Below are positions 43,958-52,928 of a stretch of 64,000 nt of DNA, piece after piece; the stretch's first letter is position 1; the number at the start of each line of letters is the position of its first letter. The notes under the pieces are model-generated. The model made no database searches. It saw only the letters and a list, made by a program, of their open reading frames with translations, and was not told the DNA's origin. Origin of the DNA: an uncultured Parolsenella sp. (GTDB taxonomy: Bacteria; Actinomycetota; Coriobacteriia; Coriobacteriales; Atopobiaceae). The DNA is taken from positions 124,001 through 188,000 of the forward strand of contig NZ_CAKUIH010000002.1 of the NCBI RefSeq assembly GCF_934660935.1, given 5' to 3'. The translations under genes were made by a program, and so were the position numbers.

Positions 43958-44001
43958 TTCATCCGCGTAGCCGCTCGCGGTATACTTACGAGCTGTATGC
44001 G
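43958..44001 (+). promoter_or_regulatory. Candidate alaS promoter
   Basis: TTCATC (43958-43963), a 17-base spacer and a good -10 TATACT (43981-43986). GTATGCG follows eight bases after the -10, inside GAGCTGTATGCG shared with murC. No T-box antiterminator features were seen in the 45-base leader. Confidence 0.55.
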
Positions 44002-44030
44002 CTGACACCACCCGATCGTAGGGGAGAGAT

Positions 44031-46688
44031 ATGAGCACCGCCGATTTCCCGTCCATGACCACCGCCGAGATTCGCTCGACCTTCCTCAAGTTCTTCGAGG
44101 AGCGCGGCCTGAAGCTGTATCCCAGCTCCTCGCTCGTCCCCGATGACCCCTCGCTGCTTCTTGCCAACGCTGGCATGAACCAGTTCAAGGAGTACTACCA
44201 GGGCAAGAAGACGATGAAGGAGATCGGCGCTTGCAGCTGCCAGAAGTGCGTGCGCACCAACGACATCGACTGCATCGGCGAGGATGGCCGTCACCTCTCC
44301 TTCTTCGAGATGCTCGGTGACTTCTCCTTCGGCGGAGTTTCCAAGGAGCAGGCCTGCGCCTGGGCCTTTGAGCTCATCACCGAGAAGTTCCACCTCCCGG
44401 TCGAGCGCCTCTACTTCACCATCTTCACGGATGACGACGAGACGCATGACGTCTGGCGCAGCCTCGGCGTCCCGGAGGACCACATCTCCCGCCTCGGCGA
44501 GGATGACAACTTCTGGGCCGCTGGCCCCACCGGCCCCTGCGGCCCCTGCTCCGAGATTTACTTCGACCAGGGCGAGGACGTGGGCTGTGGCAAGCCGGAT
44601 TGCGCCCCCGGCTGCGACTGCGACCGCTTCCTCGAGTTCTGGAACCTCGTGTTCACCCAGTTCGACCGTCAGGAGGACGGCTCTCTGCCGGAGCTTCCGC
44701 ACCGCAACCTCGACACGGGCATGGGCCTCGAGCGCATGGCCGCCATCATGCAGCACAAGAGCGCCAACTATGACGGCGACCTCATGCAGAGCCTCATCGC
44801 CCTCGGCGAGGAGATCTCCGGCAAGACCTATGACGCCAACGATTACTCCGGCGCCTCCCGCAGCCTCCGCATCATCGCGGACCACGCCCGCGCCGTTGAC
44901 TTCATGATCTCCGACGGCATCCTGCCGGGCAACGAGGGTCGCGAGTACGTCCTTCGTCGCCTGCTTCGTCGCGCCGTGTTCCACGGTCGCCTGCTGGGCA
45001 TCGAGGGCGCCTTCCTCACCAAGTTCATCGATGAGGTCAACCGCCTCATGGGCGAGGCCTATCCCGAGCTGCTCAAAAACGTCGCGCTCGTGAAGGGCAT
45101 CGTCGCCGCCGAGGAGGAGCGCTTCTCCACCACGCTCGACACCGGGCGCACCTATCTCGACGAGGCCATCGCCGGTCTTGCCGAGGGTGCGGCCCTTCCG
45201 GGCGAGGTCGCCTTCAAGCTGCACGACACCTACGGTTTCCCCATCGACCTCACGGTCGAGATTTCCGCCGCCGCCGGTCACGACGTCGACATGGACGGCT
45301 TCGACGCCTGCATGACCGAGCAGAAGGAGCGCGCTCGCGCCAACGCCAACCGCGACGCCTGGGGTGACTTCAACAACGTCTGGACCGAGCTCTCTGATAA
45401 GCTCGCCGCCACCGAGTTCGAGGGCTATGACGCGAACGCCGTCGACGATGCCCGCGTCGTCGCCATCGTCACGAACGGCGAGTCCGTCGAGCGCGCCGAG
45501 GCCGGTGCCGACGTCGAGGTTATCCTCGACCGCACCCCGTTCTACGCCGAGATGGGCGGCCAGGTGGGCGATACCGGCACCATCAGCGCCGAGGGCGTCA
45601 AGCTCGAGGTGAGCGACACCAAGGGCCACAACGGCCTCTTTGCTCACATGGCTCACGTCGCCGAGGGCGCCATCTCCGTGGGCGACGTCGTCTGCGCCGC
45701 CATCGATGCCCACCGTCGCGAGCTCATCCGCCGCAACCACACCGCCACGCACCTGCTCGACGCCGCCCTCAAGACGGTTCTCGGCGAGCACGTCAGCCAG
45801 GCCGGCTCCCTTTGCGACGATTCGCGCCTGCGCTTTGACTTCACGCACTTCGAGGCCCTCACGGCCGAGCAGCTTCACGAGGTCGAGGACCTCGTGAACG
45901 TCGAAATCTTCGCCGCCAAGCCCGTCGTGACTCGCGTCTGCAGCATCGACGAGGCCAAGGAGGCCGGCGCCATCGCCCTGTTCGGCGAGAAGTACGGTGA
46001 CGTCGTGCGCATGGTCTCCGTGGGCAACGAGGACCAGCCCTTCAGCCGCGAGCTGTGCGGTGGCACTCACGCCCGTAACTCCTCCGAGCTCGGTCTCTTC
46101 AAGATCGTCTCGGAGAGCTCGACCGGCTCCAACGTCCGTCGCATCGAGGCCGTGACGAGCCTTGGCGCACTTGCCTGGCTTGACGAGCGCAATGACGCCC
46201 TCGACGCCGTTGCCTCCGAGCTCAAGTGCCGCCCCGAGGACGCCGCCAGCCGCATCGCGGACATGAAGGCCGCCGCCCGTGACCTCGAGGGCAAGCTCAA
46301 GCAGGCCCTCCTCGGCGGTTCCTCTCACAAGATCCAGACGGCCATGGCCGCCGCTATCGATTGCGGCTCCTACAAGGCGGTCATCGCTCGCATGGACGGC
46401 CTGGAGGCCGGCCAGCTCCGCGAGGCCTGGGACGCCATCCGTGACAAGGCCACCGGCGACGTCGCGTGCTTCCTCGCCACGAACACGCCCGAGGGCAAGG
46501 TCGCGCTCCTCGCGGCCGCGACTGACGGTGCCGTTGCCGCCGGCTTCGGCGCTGGCGACGTGATTCGCAACGTCGCCGGCCACGTTGGCGGCCGTGGTGG
46601 CGGACGCCCGAACATGGCCCAGGCTGGCGGCAAGGATGCCTCCGGCATCGACGCCGCGCTCGCTGCCGCCCGCGAGATGCTCTCCTAG
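44031..46688 (+). CDS. alaS: Alanyl-tRNA synthetase
   Basis: A full-length 885-residue AlaRS. The class II catalytic domain starts EIRSTFLKFFEERGLKLYPS and carries PLLFANAGMNQFK-type sequence (here SLLLANAGMNQFKEYY), with motif 3 at GMGLERMAAIMQ. The editing domain shows the Zn-ligand motif RRNHTATHLLDAAL and CGGTHARNSSEL. The C-Ala domain ends with DVIRNVAGHVGGRGGGRPNM. It is first in alaS-ruvX-mltG, a widely conserved order. Confidence 0.97.
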   Translation: MSTADFPSMTTAEIRSTFLKFFEERGLKLYPSSSLVPDDPSLLLANAGMNQFKEYYQGKKTMKEIGACSCQKCVRTNDIDCIGEDGRHLSFFEMLGDFSFGGVSKEQACAWAFELITEKFHLPVERLYFTIFTDDDETHDVWRSLGVPEDHISRLGEDDNFWAAGPTGPCGPCSEIYFDQGEDVGCGKPDCAPGCDCDRFLEFWNLVFTQFDRQEDGSLPELPHRNLDTGMGLERMAAIMQHKSANYDGDLMQSLIALGEEISGKTYDANDYSGASRSLRIIADHARAVDFMISDGILPGNEGREYVLRRLLRRAVFHGRLLGIEGAFLTKFIDEVNRLMGEAYPELLKNVALVKGIVAAEEERFSTTLDTGRTYLDEAIAGLAEGAALPGEVAFKLHDTYGFPIDLTVEISAAAGHDVDMDGFDACMTEQKERARANANRDAWGDFNNVWTELSDKLAATEFEGYDANAVDDARVVAIVTNGESVERAEAGADVEVILDRTPFYAEMGGQVGDTGTISAEGVKLEVSDTKGHNGLFAHMAHVAEGAISVGDVVCAAIDAHRRELIRRNHTATHLLDAALKTVLGEHVSQAGSLCDDSRLRFDFTHFEALTAEQLHEVEDLVNVEIFAAKPVVTRVCSIDEAKEAGAIALFGEKYGDVVRMVSVGNEDQPFSRELCGGTHARNSSELGLFKIVSESSTGSNVRRIEAVTSLGALAWLDERNDALDAVASELKCRPEDAASRIADMKAAARDLEGKLKQALLGGSSHKIQTAMAAAIDCGSYKAVIARMDGLEAGQLREAWDAIRDKATGDVACFLATNTPEGKVALLAAATDGAVAAGFGAGDVIRNVAGHVGGRGGGRPNMAQAGGKDASGIDAALAAAREMLS

Positions 46689-46754
46689 GGCTCGCGTGGC
46701 TTCGCTCACTCTTACATATGACCACCTCGCCGGTGCCGTCGCGGGAGCCCTCTC

Positions 46755-47177
46755 ATGAGGGTCCTCGCGCTCGACATCGGCGAGGTGCGTATCGGCATCG
46801 CCGCGAGTGATGCCTCCGGCCGTGTCGCCAGCCCTGTGAAGGTGCTGCCTGCGGCCGAGGTTCTCTCGTGCGCGAAGACGTTCCGTCGCATCCTCGAGGA
46901 CTATGAGCCCGAGGTCCTCGTCTGTGGGCGTCCCCAGACGATGTCTGGCGAGGACGGTCCCCAGGCGGAGCGCGTCATGGCTCAGGCTCGCTCCATCGCG
47001 GAAGCCTGCGACCTCCCGCTTGAGTTCGCCGACGAGCGCCTCTCCAGCTCGGAGGCAAAGAGGATCCTGCGTGAGCAGGGCCTCAACGAGAAGCAGATGC
47101 GTGGCAAGGTAGACATGATTGCCGCGTCCCTCTTCCTGCAGGCCTGGCTTGACTCGCGAGGGTCGGGCGACAGGTAG
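46755..47177 (+). CDS. ruvX: Holliday junction resolvase-like RuvX (YqgF)
   Basis: A 140-residue RNase H-fold nuclease of the YqgF/RuvX family, essential in many bacteria for 16S rRNA 5' maturation. The first acidic residue is in RVLALDIGEVRIGIAAS, followed by VLVCGRPQTMSGEDGPQAE, the second acidic block FADERLSSSEAKRIL and the last Asp in KVDMIAASLFLQAWL. Length is standard. It lies 66 bases after alaS; that gap holds no second gene I can support. Confidence 0.95.
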   Translation: MRVLALDIGEVRIGIAASDASGRVASPVKVLPAAEVLSCAKTFRRILEDYEPEVLVCGRPQTMSGEDGPQAERVMAQARSIAEACDLPLEFADERLSSSEAKRILREQGLNEKQMRGKVDMIAASLFLQAWLDSRGSGDR

Positions 47178-47213
47178 TCTACGCGCCCGCCGGCGCAGTT
47201 CGGAAGGTCACCT

Positions 47214-48557
47214 ATGGCAGATTCTCAGAGGCATCGTCGAGGCTCCCACTTCTCGAGTGACGCGGCTTCTTCAGGCGCTCGTCGTGCGTCGCGTCCTACG
47301 GGTTCGGGCTCGCAGGTCTCTCCGTATGCCATAGGCTCTCGTCCGGCCGCCCCTTCCCGCGTTGCTGGCGCGCGCCCGGCTGCCGCCCGTTCCTCGCGTC
47401 CGGCTGTCGCCCGCTCCGCACGCCCCGCGAATGCGAGTCGCCGCTCTTCCGCCACTGGCATGCAGAGCCTCGCCACCCCTCGCACGCGCTCTCAGCGCGC
47501 CGCATCTGCCCGCGGTGGTCACTCGCACAAGGGTCCCGTTCTGGCTGCGGTAATCGTTCTCGTCGCAATCGTTGTTGCCGCTGTCGTCTTCGTGCCGCGC
47601 CTCCTCAAGAGGCCCAGCCAGGGAGATCTTCCCAACCAGGGCATGCAGGTTGAGGTCGTCATCGACGACGGGTCCGGAGCCATTGCCATCGCCTCGAAGC
47701 TCGAGGATGCCGGTGTCATCGCCAGCTCCGATGACTTCGTGGCCGAGGTCAGGAAGCAGGGGGCGGACTCTTCTCTCAAGAGCGGTGCCTACATGTTCAC
47801 CGTGGGCCAGAGCTTTGACTCGATCATCGACCAGCTCGTATCCGGCCCCAATTCCACGAGCGGGGCGTTTACGATTCCGGAAGGCCTGACGGTCTCCCAG
47901 GCCGCGGCGGTCGTTTCCCAGACGTTCTCGAGCATCTCCTCTGACGATTTCCTCGCCCAGGCAAAGGCCTCCAACTACGTCGCGGACTACCCCTTCCTTG
48001 CCGACGCGCAGGATGACTCGCTCGAGGGCTTCCTCTGTCCCAAGACCTACAACTTCTCCGGCAAGTCGAACGTCACCGCGGACGACGTCATCCGCGCGAT
48101 GCTCGACCAGTACAAGTCCGACGTCATGTCGCTCGACTTTGACAGCGCCAAGTCCCTGATCAAGGACCGCTACGGCATTGACATGAGCGACTATGACATC
48201 CTCAAGCTCGCGAGCATCATCGAGCGCGAGGCCGTGACGGATTCGCAGCGTCCCAAGGTCTCCTCCACGTTCTACAACCGCCTTAAGATCGGCATGGCGC
48301 TACAGAGCGACGCCACGATGATGTACGTCACCGGCGGAGAGGTCACGGCTGATGATCTCAAGCAGGACAGTCCCTACAACACCTACCTCAACAGCGGCCT
48401 CACCCCGACGCCCATCTGCTCACCCTCCATCGATTCGATCAAGGCGGCGCTCTCTCCGGACGAGACTGACTACCTGTACTTCTACATCACCCAGACCGAC
48501 GAATGGTTCTCGGCTACCTATGACGAGCACCTGCAGGCAATCGAGGCGAATCGCTAA
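47214..48557 (+). CDS. mltG: Endolytic murein transglycosylase MltG
   Basis: A 447-residue YceG/MltG-family transglycosylase that cleaves nascent glycan strands. An Arg/Ser/Ala-rich cytoplasmic region of about 100 residues, unusually long, precedes one membrane helix (VLAAVIVLVAIVVAAVVFV). The extracytoplasmic LysM-like subdomain (FTIPEGLTVSQAAAVVSQ) and the catalytic region LASIIEREAVTDSQRPKVS with the conserved Glu follow, then NTYLNSGLTPTPICSPS. Its stop overlaps the next ATG (TAATG). Confidence 0.92.
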   Translation: MADSQRHRRGSHFSSDAASSGARRASRPTGSGSQVSPYAIGSRPAAPSRVAGARPAAARSSRPAVARSARPANASRRSSATGMQSLATPRTRSQRAASARGGHSHKGPVLAAVIVLVAIVVAAVVFVPRLLKRPSQGDLPNQGMQVEVVIDDGSGAIAIASKLEDAGVIASSDDFVAEVRKQGADSSLKSGAYMFTVGQSFDSIIDQLVSGPNSTSGAFTIPEGLTVSQAAAVVSQTFSSISSDDFLAQAKASNYVADYPFLADAQDDSLEGFLCPKTYNFSGKSNVTADDVIRAMLDQYKSDVMSLDFDSAKSLIKDRYGIDMSDYDILKLASIIEREAVTDSQRPKVSSTFYNRLKIGMALQSDATMMYVTGGEVTADDLKQDSPYNTYLNSGLTPTPICSPSIDSIKAALSPDETDYLYFYITQTDEWFSATYDEHLQAIEANR

Positions 48558-49042
48558 TGGCACTGGTTAAGCCCTGGAGGCGCGAGCCTGACGTCGCGTC
48601 CATCGGCGTCGACGGCCTCGTCGAGGCTGGTGTCCGCTGCGTCCTGATCGACCGCGACAACACCGTCGTCCCGCGCGACACCAAGCAGGCCCCAAAGTCC
48701 GCCCTCGCATGGCTTGACTCCCTGCGCGCGGCGGGCATTAAGGTCTGCATGGTCTCGAACAACTTCCACTCCCGCGAGGTCGAGGAGAGCGCAAAGGAAC
48801 TTGGCTGCGAGGTCGTGCACCATGCCATGAAGCCAGCGCCCTTCGCGGTGCGTCGCGCCCTCAAGCTCATGGGTGCCACCGCCGAAGAGGCGGTGCTTGT
48901 GGGCGATCAGGTCTTCACGGACGTCATGGCCGGCAACCTCGCTGGCGTGCGGCCCATCCTGGTTGACCCGCAGAGCACGACGGACCTCTGGTACACGCAC
49001 ATCTTCCGCGTCTTCGAACGTGCGATCGGCGCCCGGAAGTAA
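48557..49042 (+). CDS. yqeG: YqeG family HAD IIIA-type phosphatase
   Basis: A 161-residue HAD-superfamily subfamily IIIA phosphatase of the YqeG type. The nucleophile motif is CVLIDRDNTVVPRDT (family DxDNT), motif II is VCMVSNNFHS, and motif III/IV covers HHAMKPAPFAVRRALKLMG and VLVGDQVFTDVMAGN. The physiological substrate is unknown in most bacteria. Coupled by overlap to mltG. Confidence 0.9.
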   Translation: MALVKPWRREPDVASIGVDGLVEAGVRCVLIDRDNTVVPRDTKQAPKSALAWLDSLRAAGIKVCMVSNNFHSREVEESAKELGCEVVHHAMKPAPFAVRRALKLMGATAEEAVLVGDQVFTDVMAGNLAGVRPILVDPQSTTDLWYTHIFRVFERAIGARK

Positions 49043-49044
49043 CC

Positions 49045-49521
49045 TTGGGTATGGCGATCTGCGCGGCCTCGCTCGTCCTCGCCATGGGCGCCTCCCTTTG
49101 GGCCGCCGTGGTCGACGCCCGGGAGCGGACGATCCCCAACGCCGCATGCGTGGGTGTCGCCGCCGCCGGCCTCCTCTTGGGGCTGGTGCGTGCTCGGACG
49201 GGGCTGCTGCCCGCATTTCCGCCGCTTGCGCACTGTCTTGCCGCCGCCCTGTCCGAACTTGCCGCCGGGACGCTTCTTGAGCTGGGCTATCGCCGCCTCT
49301 CGGGCCATGTTGGCATGGGCCTGGGAGACGTCAAGTTCCTCTCCGCATGGGGCTGCCTCATTGGCGCTTGGAACCTCGTCGGGTTTGCGTTGGCGTGCCT
49401 CGCGGGCGCGCTGTTCTCCCTCGTTCGTGGCGATCGGACGTTCGCCCTTGGGCCCTGGCTTGCCGGCTCCTTCTGCCTCGTCGGAGTCGCCCTCGCCCTC
49501 ACAGGTCTCACGGCTTGCTAG
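49045..49521 (+). CDS. Small A24 family prepilin-type peptidase
   Basis: A 158-residue integral membrane protein with about five helices and both catalytic aspartates of A24 prepilin peptidases: VVDARERTIPNAAC in the first loop and GMGLGDVKFLSAWG (the GxGD motif) in the later one. It lacks the N-terminal methylase domain of full-length PilD, like archaeal/TadV-type enzymes. Start is TTG at 49045 or ATG at 49051; ribosome-site support is weak for both. No pilin genes are in the window, so its substrate is encoded elsewhere. Confidence 0.82.
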   Translation: MGMAICAASLVLAMGASLWAAVVDARERTIPNAACVGVAAAGLLLGLVRARTGLLPAFPPLAHCLAAALSELAAGTLLELGYRRLSGHVGMGLGDVKFLSAWGCLIGAWNLVGFALACLAGALFSLVRGDRTFALGPWLAGSFCLVGVALALTGLTAC

Positions 49522-49524
49522 AAT
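49516..49524 (+). promoter_or_regulatory. Candidate extended -10 for the shikimate kinase gene
   Basis: TGCTAGAAT (49516-49524) fits an extended -10 and overlaps the stop codon of the A24 peptidase gene. The shikimate kinase ATG is 67 bases downstream. No clear -35. Confidence 0.4.
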
Positions 49525-49590
49525 CGCATAGTGCGGTGCGTATGCTCCGGTGCAATCTGTCCTAAGCGAAGACCGAGGGAGGCGAAGACG

Positions 49591-50154
49591 ATGACGGGGA
49601 TGCCCACACTGCCGCAAGGCGACCATAAGCGTGCTCATCATGGCTGTGACCACGTCTTTTTCATCGGCTTTCTCGGCGCTGGCAAGACGACGGTCGCCCG
49701 TAACCTCGGCAACATGTTCCATCGTGACTTCGTCGACGTCGACCGCATGGTCGAGCGTGAGCTTCACGCGAGCGTCTCCCGCATCTTCGAGACGCGTGGC
49801 GAGGCGGCGTTCCGCGAGGCGGAGACTCGCTCGCTCGAGAGCCTTCGCGACAAGCGCAGCCTCCTTGTGAGCTGTGGCGGTGGCGTGATCGAATCCGAGG
49901 AGAACGCTCGCATCATGCGCGAGATGGGTAGCATCGTCTATCTAGATGGCACGCTCGAGGACTCGCTTCGTCAGATCCGCAGGCCGGATAAGCGCCCGGA
50001 CCTCGGTGACGCCGAGCACGCTCGCGCGCTCTACGCGCATCGCCGTCCGCTCTACGAGGCGGCGTGCGACTATCGCGTGATTATTTCCGGAAAGACGTTC
50101 GAGGAGGTCGCCTACGAGGTGGGTGCCCTCCTTTGGGAGAAGGGACTCCTATGA
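49591..50154 (+). CDS. aroK: Shikimate kinase
   Basis: A 187-residue shikimate kinase that phosphorylates shikimate with ATP. P-loop FFIGFLGAGKTTVARNL, substrate motif DFVDVDRMVE (DxDxxxE), FREAETRSLESL, the GGG motif in VSCGGGVIES and the Arg-rich lid/adenine region RRPDKRPDLGD are present. GAGGGAGG lies eight bases before the ATG at 49591; about 25 residues precede the P-loop domain. ATGA overlap with the AroB-like gene. Confidence 0.92.
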   Translation: MTGMPTLPQGDHKRAHHGCDHVFFIGFLGAGKTTVARNLGNMFHRDFVDVDRMVERELHASVSRIFETRGEAAFREAETRSLESLRDKRSLLVSCGGGVIESEENARIMREMGSIVYLDGTLEDSLRQIRRPDKRPDLGDAEHARALYAHRRPLYEAACDYRVIISGKTFEEVAYEVGALLWEKGLL

Positions 50155-51380
50155 GCGACCCTAAGAGTGACGAGTTGGAGCCCGAGCCCGTCGTCGTGCC
50201 CATCCGCCGCCAGTCCATCGTGCTGCGCTCTGGTGCCTGCGACATGCGCGTTGGTCCCGGCGTGGCAGACCAGCTCGGCCAGGCAACCAAGTCCGTCGCC
50301 GGCAAGCCCGGTCACACGCTCCTTGTCGCCGGCGACGACGTCTCTGGCGAGCTCGTGGAGCGCCTTCGACGCTCGCTCGTCGACGTGGGGTTCTCCGTCA
50401 CCGTCCGCGAGGTCCCGTCTGGTCGCGAGAGCCGCAAGCTCGCCCACGCGATGCGCCTCTATGATGAGTTCGCTGCCGCGGGCGTGACGCCCGATGACCC
50501 GGTTGTTGTCGTCGGCGACGCGGACGTCCTCTCGCTCGTCCTCTTCGCCGCCGCCACCTGGCAAACGGGCTCTCCCGTCGTCTCCGTGCCGACGACGCTC
50601 GACGGCATGGTCGACGTCCCGGTGACGCCCCGCGCCATCGACTCCGCCTCCATGCCCGAGTCCCTGCGCACGCGCGCCAACCTGCGCTTCTCGCTCTGTG
50701 ACACCGACCTTCTCCCCGCGGCCGCGGATGACCCCACCACGCTCATGGCGTATGCCGTGCTCGTTGCCGGCGCCGTCGCGGCGGGGGAGAGCGCCTTCTC
50801 TGACCTCGCGGTTCGTGCGGATGGCATCGTCTCCGCGGACGCTGCCACGCTCGTCGACGAGATTCTCGACATCACCAAGGCTCGCACGCGCGTCGCGAGC
50901 TCCACGGCGCTCGCCATGCGTCAGGGCATACTCTATGGCCTGTCCGTGGGGCGCGCCCTTGGCGCTTGTCTGGCGGAGCAGGACGACAAGGGCGGCCAGC
51001 TCGCCGTTGAGCGCGAGGTCTGCGAGGGCCGTCTGCTTGCCGAGGGCCTCCGCATCTCCGCACGCCTCGCTGCGGCTCGCCAGGCTCCTGACCAGGCGGT
51101 CGTTGACCTCGTCTTCGCGCAGGACGGCCTGCTCGAGAAGCTCGGCCTGCCGGAGGTCGCCTGCAACGTCGATCCTGAACGCCTGCTCGAGGCCCTGCGC
51201 GCGGACGAGTTCGCACATTCCAATCGCTTCATGCCCGCACTTCCCCTCGGTTTTGGCCGCGTGAGGCTTTGCTCCGTCGAGGACGAGACTCTGCTCGCGC
51301 ATCTCTCCGGCTGGTGCCGCGCTCGTAGGAAGCTCGCGCGAAGGCTCGCCAGGCAAGCCGAGGAGGCCGCCACCAAATAG
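50151..51380 (+). CDS. 3-dehydroquinate synthase (AroB) homologue lacking catalytic residues
   Basis: A 409-residue protein in the usual aroB position, translationally coupled to shikimate kinase (ATGA). VVVVGDADVLSLVLFAAATW and VVSVPTTLDGMVDVPV align with the AroB NAD region (..GGGVVGD..GFAAAT..) and PTTLLAQVDSSVGGKTG, but the GGG, the SVGGKTG loop and the Lys are gone. The zinc ligands also appear lost: AEVIK aligns with AVLVAG, the LNLGHTxGH block is missing and HGEAVAIG aligns with RQGILYGL. It is probably not an active dehydroquinate synthase. Alternatives are a regulatory or structural partner, or a different reaction. Confidence 0.7.
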   Translation: MSDPKSDELEPEPVVVPIRRQSIVLRSGACDMRVGPGVADQLGQATKSVAGKPGHTLLVAGDDVSGELVERLRRSLVDVGFSVTVREVPSGRESRKLAHAMRLYDEFAAAGVTPDDPVVVVGDADVLSLVLFAAATWQTGSPVVSVPTTLDGMVDVPVTPRAIDSASMPESLRTRANLRFSLCDTDLLPAAADDPTTLMAYAVLVAGAVAAGESAFSDLAVRADGIVSADAATLVDEILDITKARTRVASSTALAMRQGILYGLSVGRALGACLAEQDDKGGQLAVEREVCEGRLLAEGLRISARLAAARQAPDQAVVDLVFAQDGLLEKLGLPEVACNVDPERLLEALRADEFAHSNRFMPALPLGFGRVRLCSVEDETLLAHLSGWCRARRKLARRLARQAEEAATK

Positions 51381-51390
51381 CAAGGCCCGC

Positions 51391-51436
51391 GCGCCGTCTC
51401 CCGAGGCGGCGCTACGTCCGTTCATACGCTTATAAA
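51391..51436 (+). promoter_or_regulatory. Hairpin and TATAAA box before pepP
   Basis: A nine-base-pair hairpin (51391-51399 with 51404-51412) ends the aro unit without a T-run. TATAAA at 51431-51436 is a possible -10 close to the pepP ATG, without a matching -35. Confidence 0.35.
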
Positions 51437-51456
51437 ACCCGTGGAAAGGGATTCAC

Positions 51457-52581
51457 ATGGCAGATGAGAAGTCTTGCGCCAAGCGCGTCGCCCGCCTTCG
51501 CGAGCTCATGGAGGAGCGTGGCTATGACGCCGTCGTCCTCCGCAACAACCCGGACCTCCGCTGGCTCACCGGCTGCGAGCGTACCTTCGATGACGAGACG
51601 GCCCACACCGTCGTGATCACCGCCGATCGCCAGATGCTCCACACCGACTCCCGCTACTACAACACTTTCTGCGAGCGCCTTGGGCCCGATACCGCCTGGG
51701 AGCTCGATGAGTCGCCGGTCACCGGCGAGCTCTGGGCCGCTGCCTGCGTCGTCGCTGCCCGCGCCCGCGTGGTCGCCGTCGAGGACACCTGCACGCTTGC
51801 CTTCTATGACGAGTTCAAGCACCAGCTCGCCGCCCACTCCGTTGCCCCTGCAACCCCGCGCCTGCACGGCGACCTCGTGAACATCCGCGCCGTCAAGGAT
51901 GCCGAGGAGATCGACCTCATGTGCCAGGCGCAGAAGATCACCGACGATGCCTTCACGCACATCTGCGGCTACATCAAGCCCGGCATGACCGAGCAGGAGA
52001 TCCGCGCCGAGCTCGAGAACTACATGCTCTCTAACGGTGCGAGCGCGCTTTCCTTCGGATCGATCATCGCCGGCGGCCCCAACGGTGCCAACCCCCACGC
52101 CCAGCCGGGCCCTCGTCCCGTCCAGGAAGGCGACATGATCGTCATGGACTACGGCTGCTGCGTCGCTGACTACCACTCTGACATGACCCGTACGGTCTGC
52201 CTGGGCGAGCCCTCCGAGGAGCAGCGTCACGTCTATGACGTCGTGCGCCGCGCCCACGAGGAGTGCGCCGCCATGGCGCGCGCCGGCGTCATCGGTAAGG
52301 ACGTCTACGACCACTCCGTCAAGGTCATCTCTGACGCCGGCTATGGCGACTACTACAAGCACGGCCTTGGCCACGGCGTTGGCGTGGAGATTCACGAGGA
52401 GCCGAACTTCAACCGCCGCAACCTCGACCCGATTCCCGCGGGTGCCGTCATCACGATCGAGCCGGGTATCTATCTGCCGGGCAAGTTCGGCGTCCGCCTC
52501 GAGGACTTCGGCGTGGTGACCGAGGACGGTTATGAGCCGTTCACCGAATCGACCCATGACCTCGTGGTCATTCCGTGCTAA
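51457..52581 (+). CDS. pepP: Xaa-Pro peptidase (M24B)
   Basis: A 374-residue M24B aminopeptidase/prolidase-type enzyme that cleaves Xaa-Pro bonds. The N-terminal creatinase-like domain spans residues 1-130. The pita-bread catalytic domain shows the five metal ligands: Asp in IVMDYGCCV, Asp in YHSDMTRTVCLG, His in HGLGHGVGVEIHEEP, Glu in TIEPGIYL and Glu in VRLEDFGVV. GGAAAGGG precedes the ATG. It sits between the aro genes and, in many Actinobacteria, efp; here a PTS operon intervenes. Confidence 0.93.
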   Translation: MADEKSCAKRVARLRELMEERGYDAVVLRNNPDLRWLTGCERTFDDETAHTVVITADRQMLHTDSRYYNTFCERLGPDTAWELDESPVTGELWAAACVVAARARVVAVEDTCTLAFYDEFKHQLAAHSVAPATPRLHGDLVNIRAVKDAEEIDLMCQAQKITDDAFTHICGYIKPGMTEQEIRAELENYMLSNGASALSFGSIIAGGPNGANPHAQPGPRPVQEGDMIVMDYGCCVADYHSDMTRTVCLGEPSEEQRHVYDVVRRAHEECAAMARAGVIGKDVYDHSVKVISDAGYGDYYKHGLGHGVGVEIHEEPNFNRRNLDPIPAGAVITIEPGIYLPGKFGVRLEDFGVVTEDGYEPFTESTHDLVVIPC

Positions 52582-52928
52582 TAGGCGTTCCCTAGGAGAG
52601 ACTCTGACCTGTGGAGAGTTGAGTTATTTCAGGCTTGTTAATCCTCGGACCTGGCGGAACTATTCCGCAAACGGTTGCTTAGATGACCACATGCGAGTGA
52701 ACATTACCTGACATATCAGGCTTATTCAGCCCGACTACCGATGCTAAAGGTGCTGGTAGTCGGGTTGATGCTTCTATAAGGAAAATAGCTTACTGTAACA
52801 TATATACCTTTCAAGAATGTGGAGAAACCGAACGTAAAACCAAGCTCAATTTTTCTCCACAGTTAAAGCTTTAACCACTATCATTGCGTTTGGTCCAAAT
52901 GGACCCCATATCTGCATGGGAGGTAGGA
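52582..52928 (+). promoter_or_regulatory. AT-rich leader of the PTS operon with several inverted repeats
   Basis: No gene is seen in these 347 bases, which are clearly more AT-rich than the flanks. Inverted repeats include CCCGACTACC (52730-52739) with GGTAGTCGGG (52755-52764), possibly a terminator for pepP; TGTGGAGAAA (52818-52827) with TTTCTCCACA (52852-52861); the palindrome TTAAAGCTTTAA (52863-52874); and GGTCC-AAAT-GGACC (52892-52905) next to the EIIAB start. They are candidate operators or leader RNA stems. A sigma-54 -24/-12 pair was not found. Confidence 0.5.

Noticed and set aside
43843..44030. Possible T-box riboswitch before alaS
   Set aside because: The leader after the candidate promoter is only about 45 bases and lacks a T-box sequence and antiterminator.
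43986..46709. 907-codon minus-strand frame opposite alaS
   Set aside because: Exact shadow of alaS, which is complete and certain.
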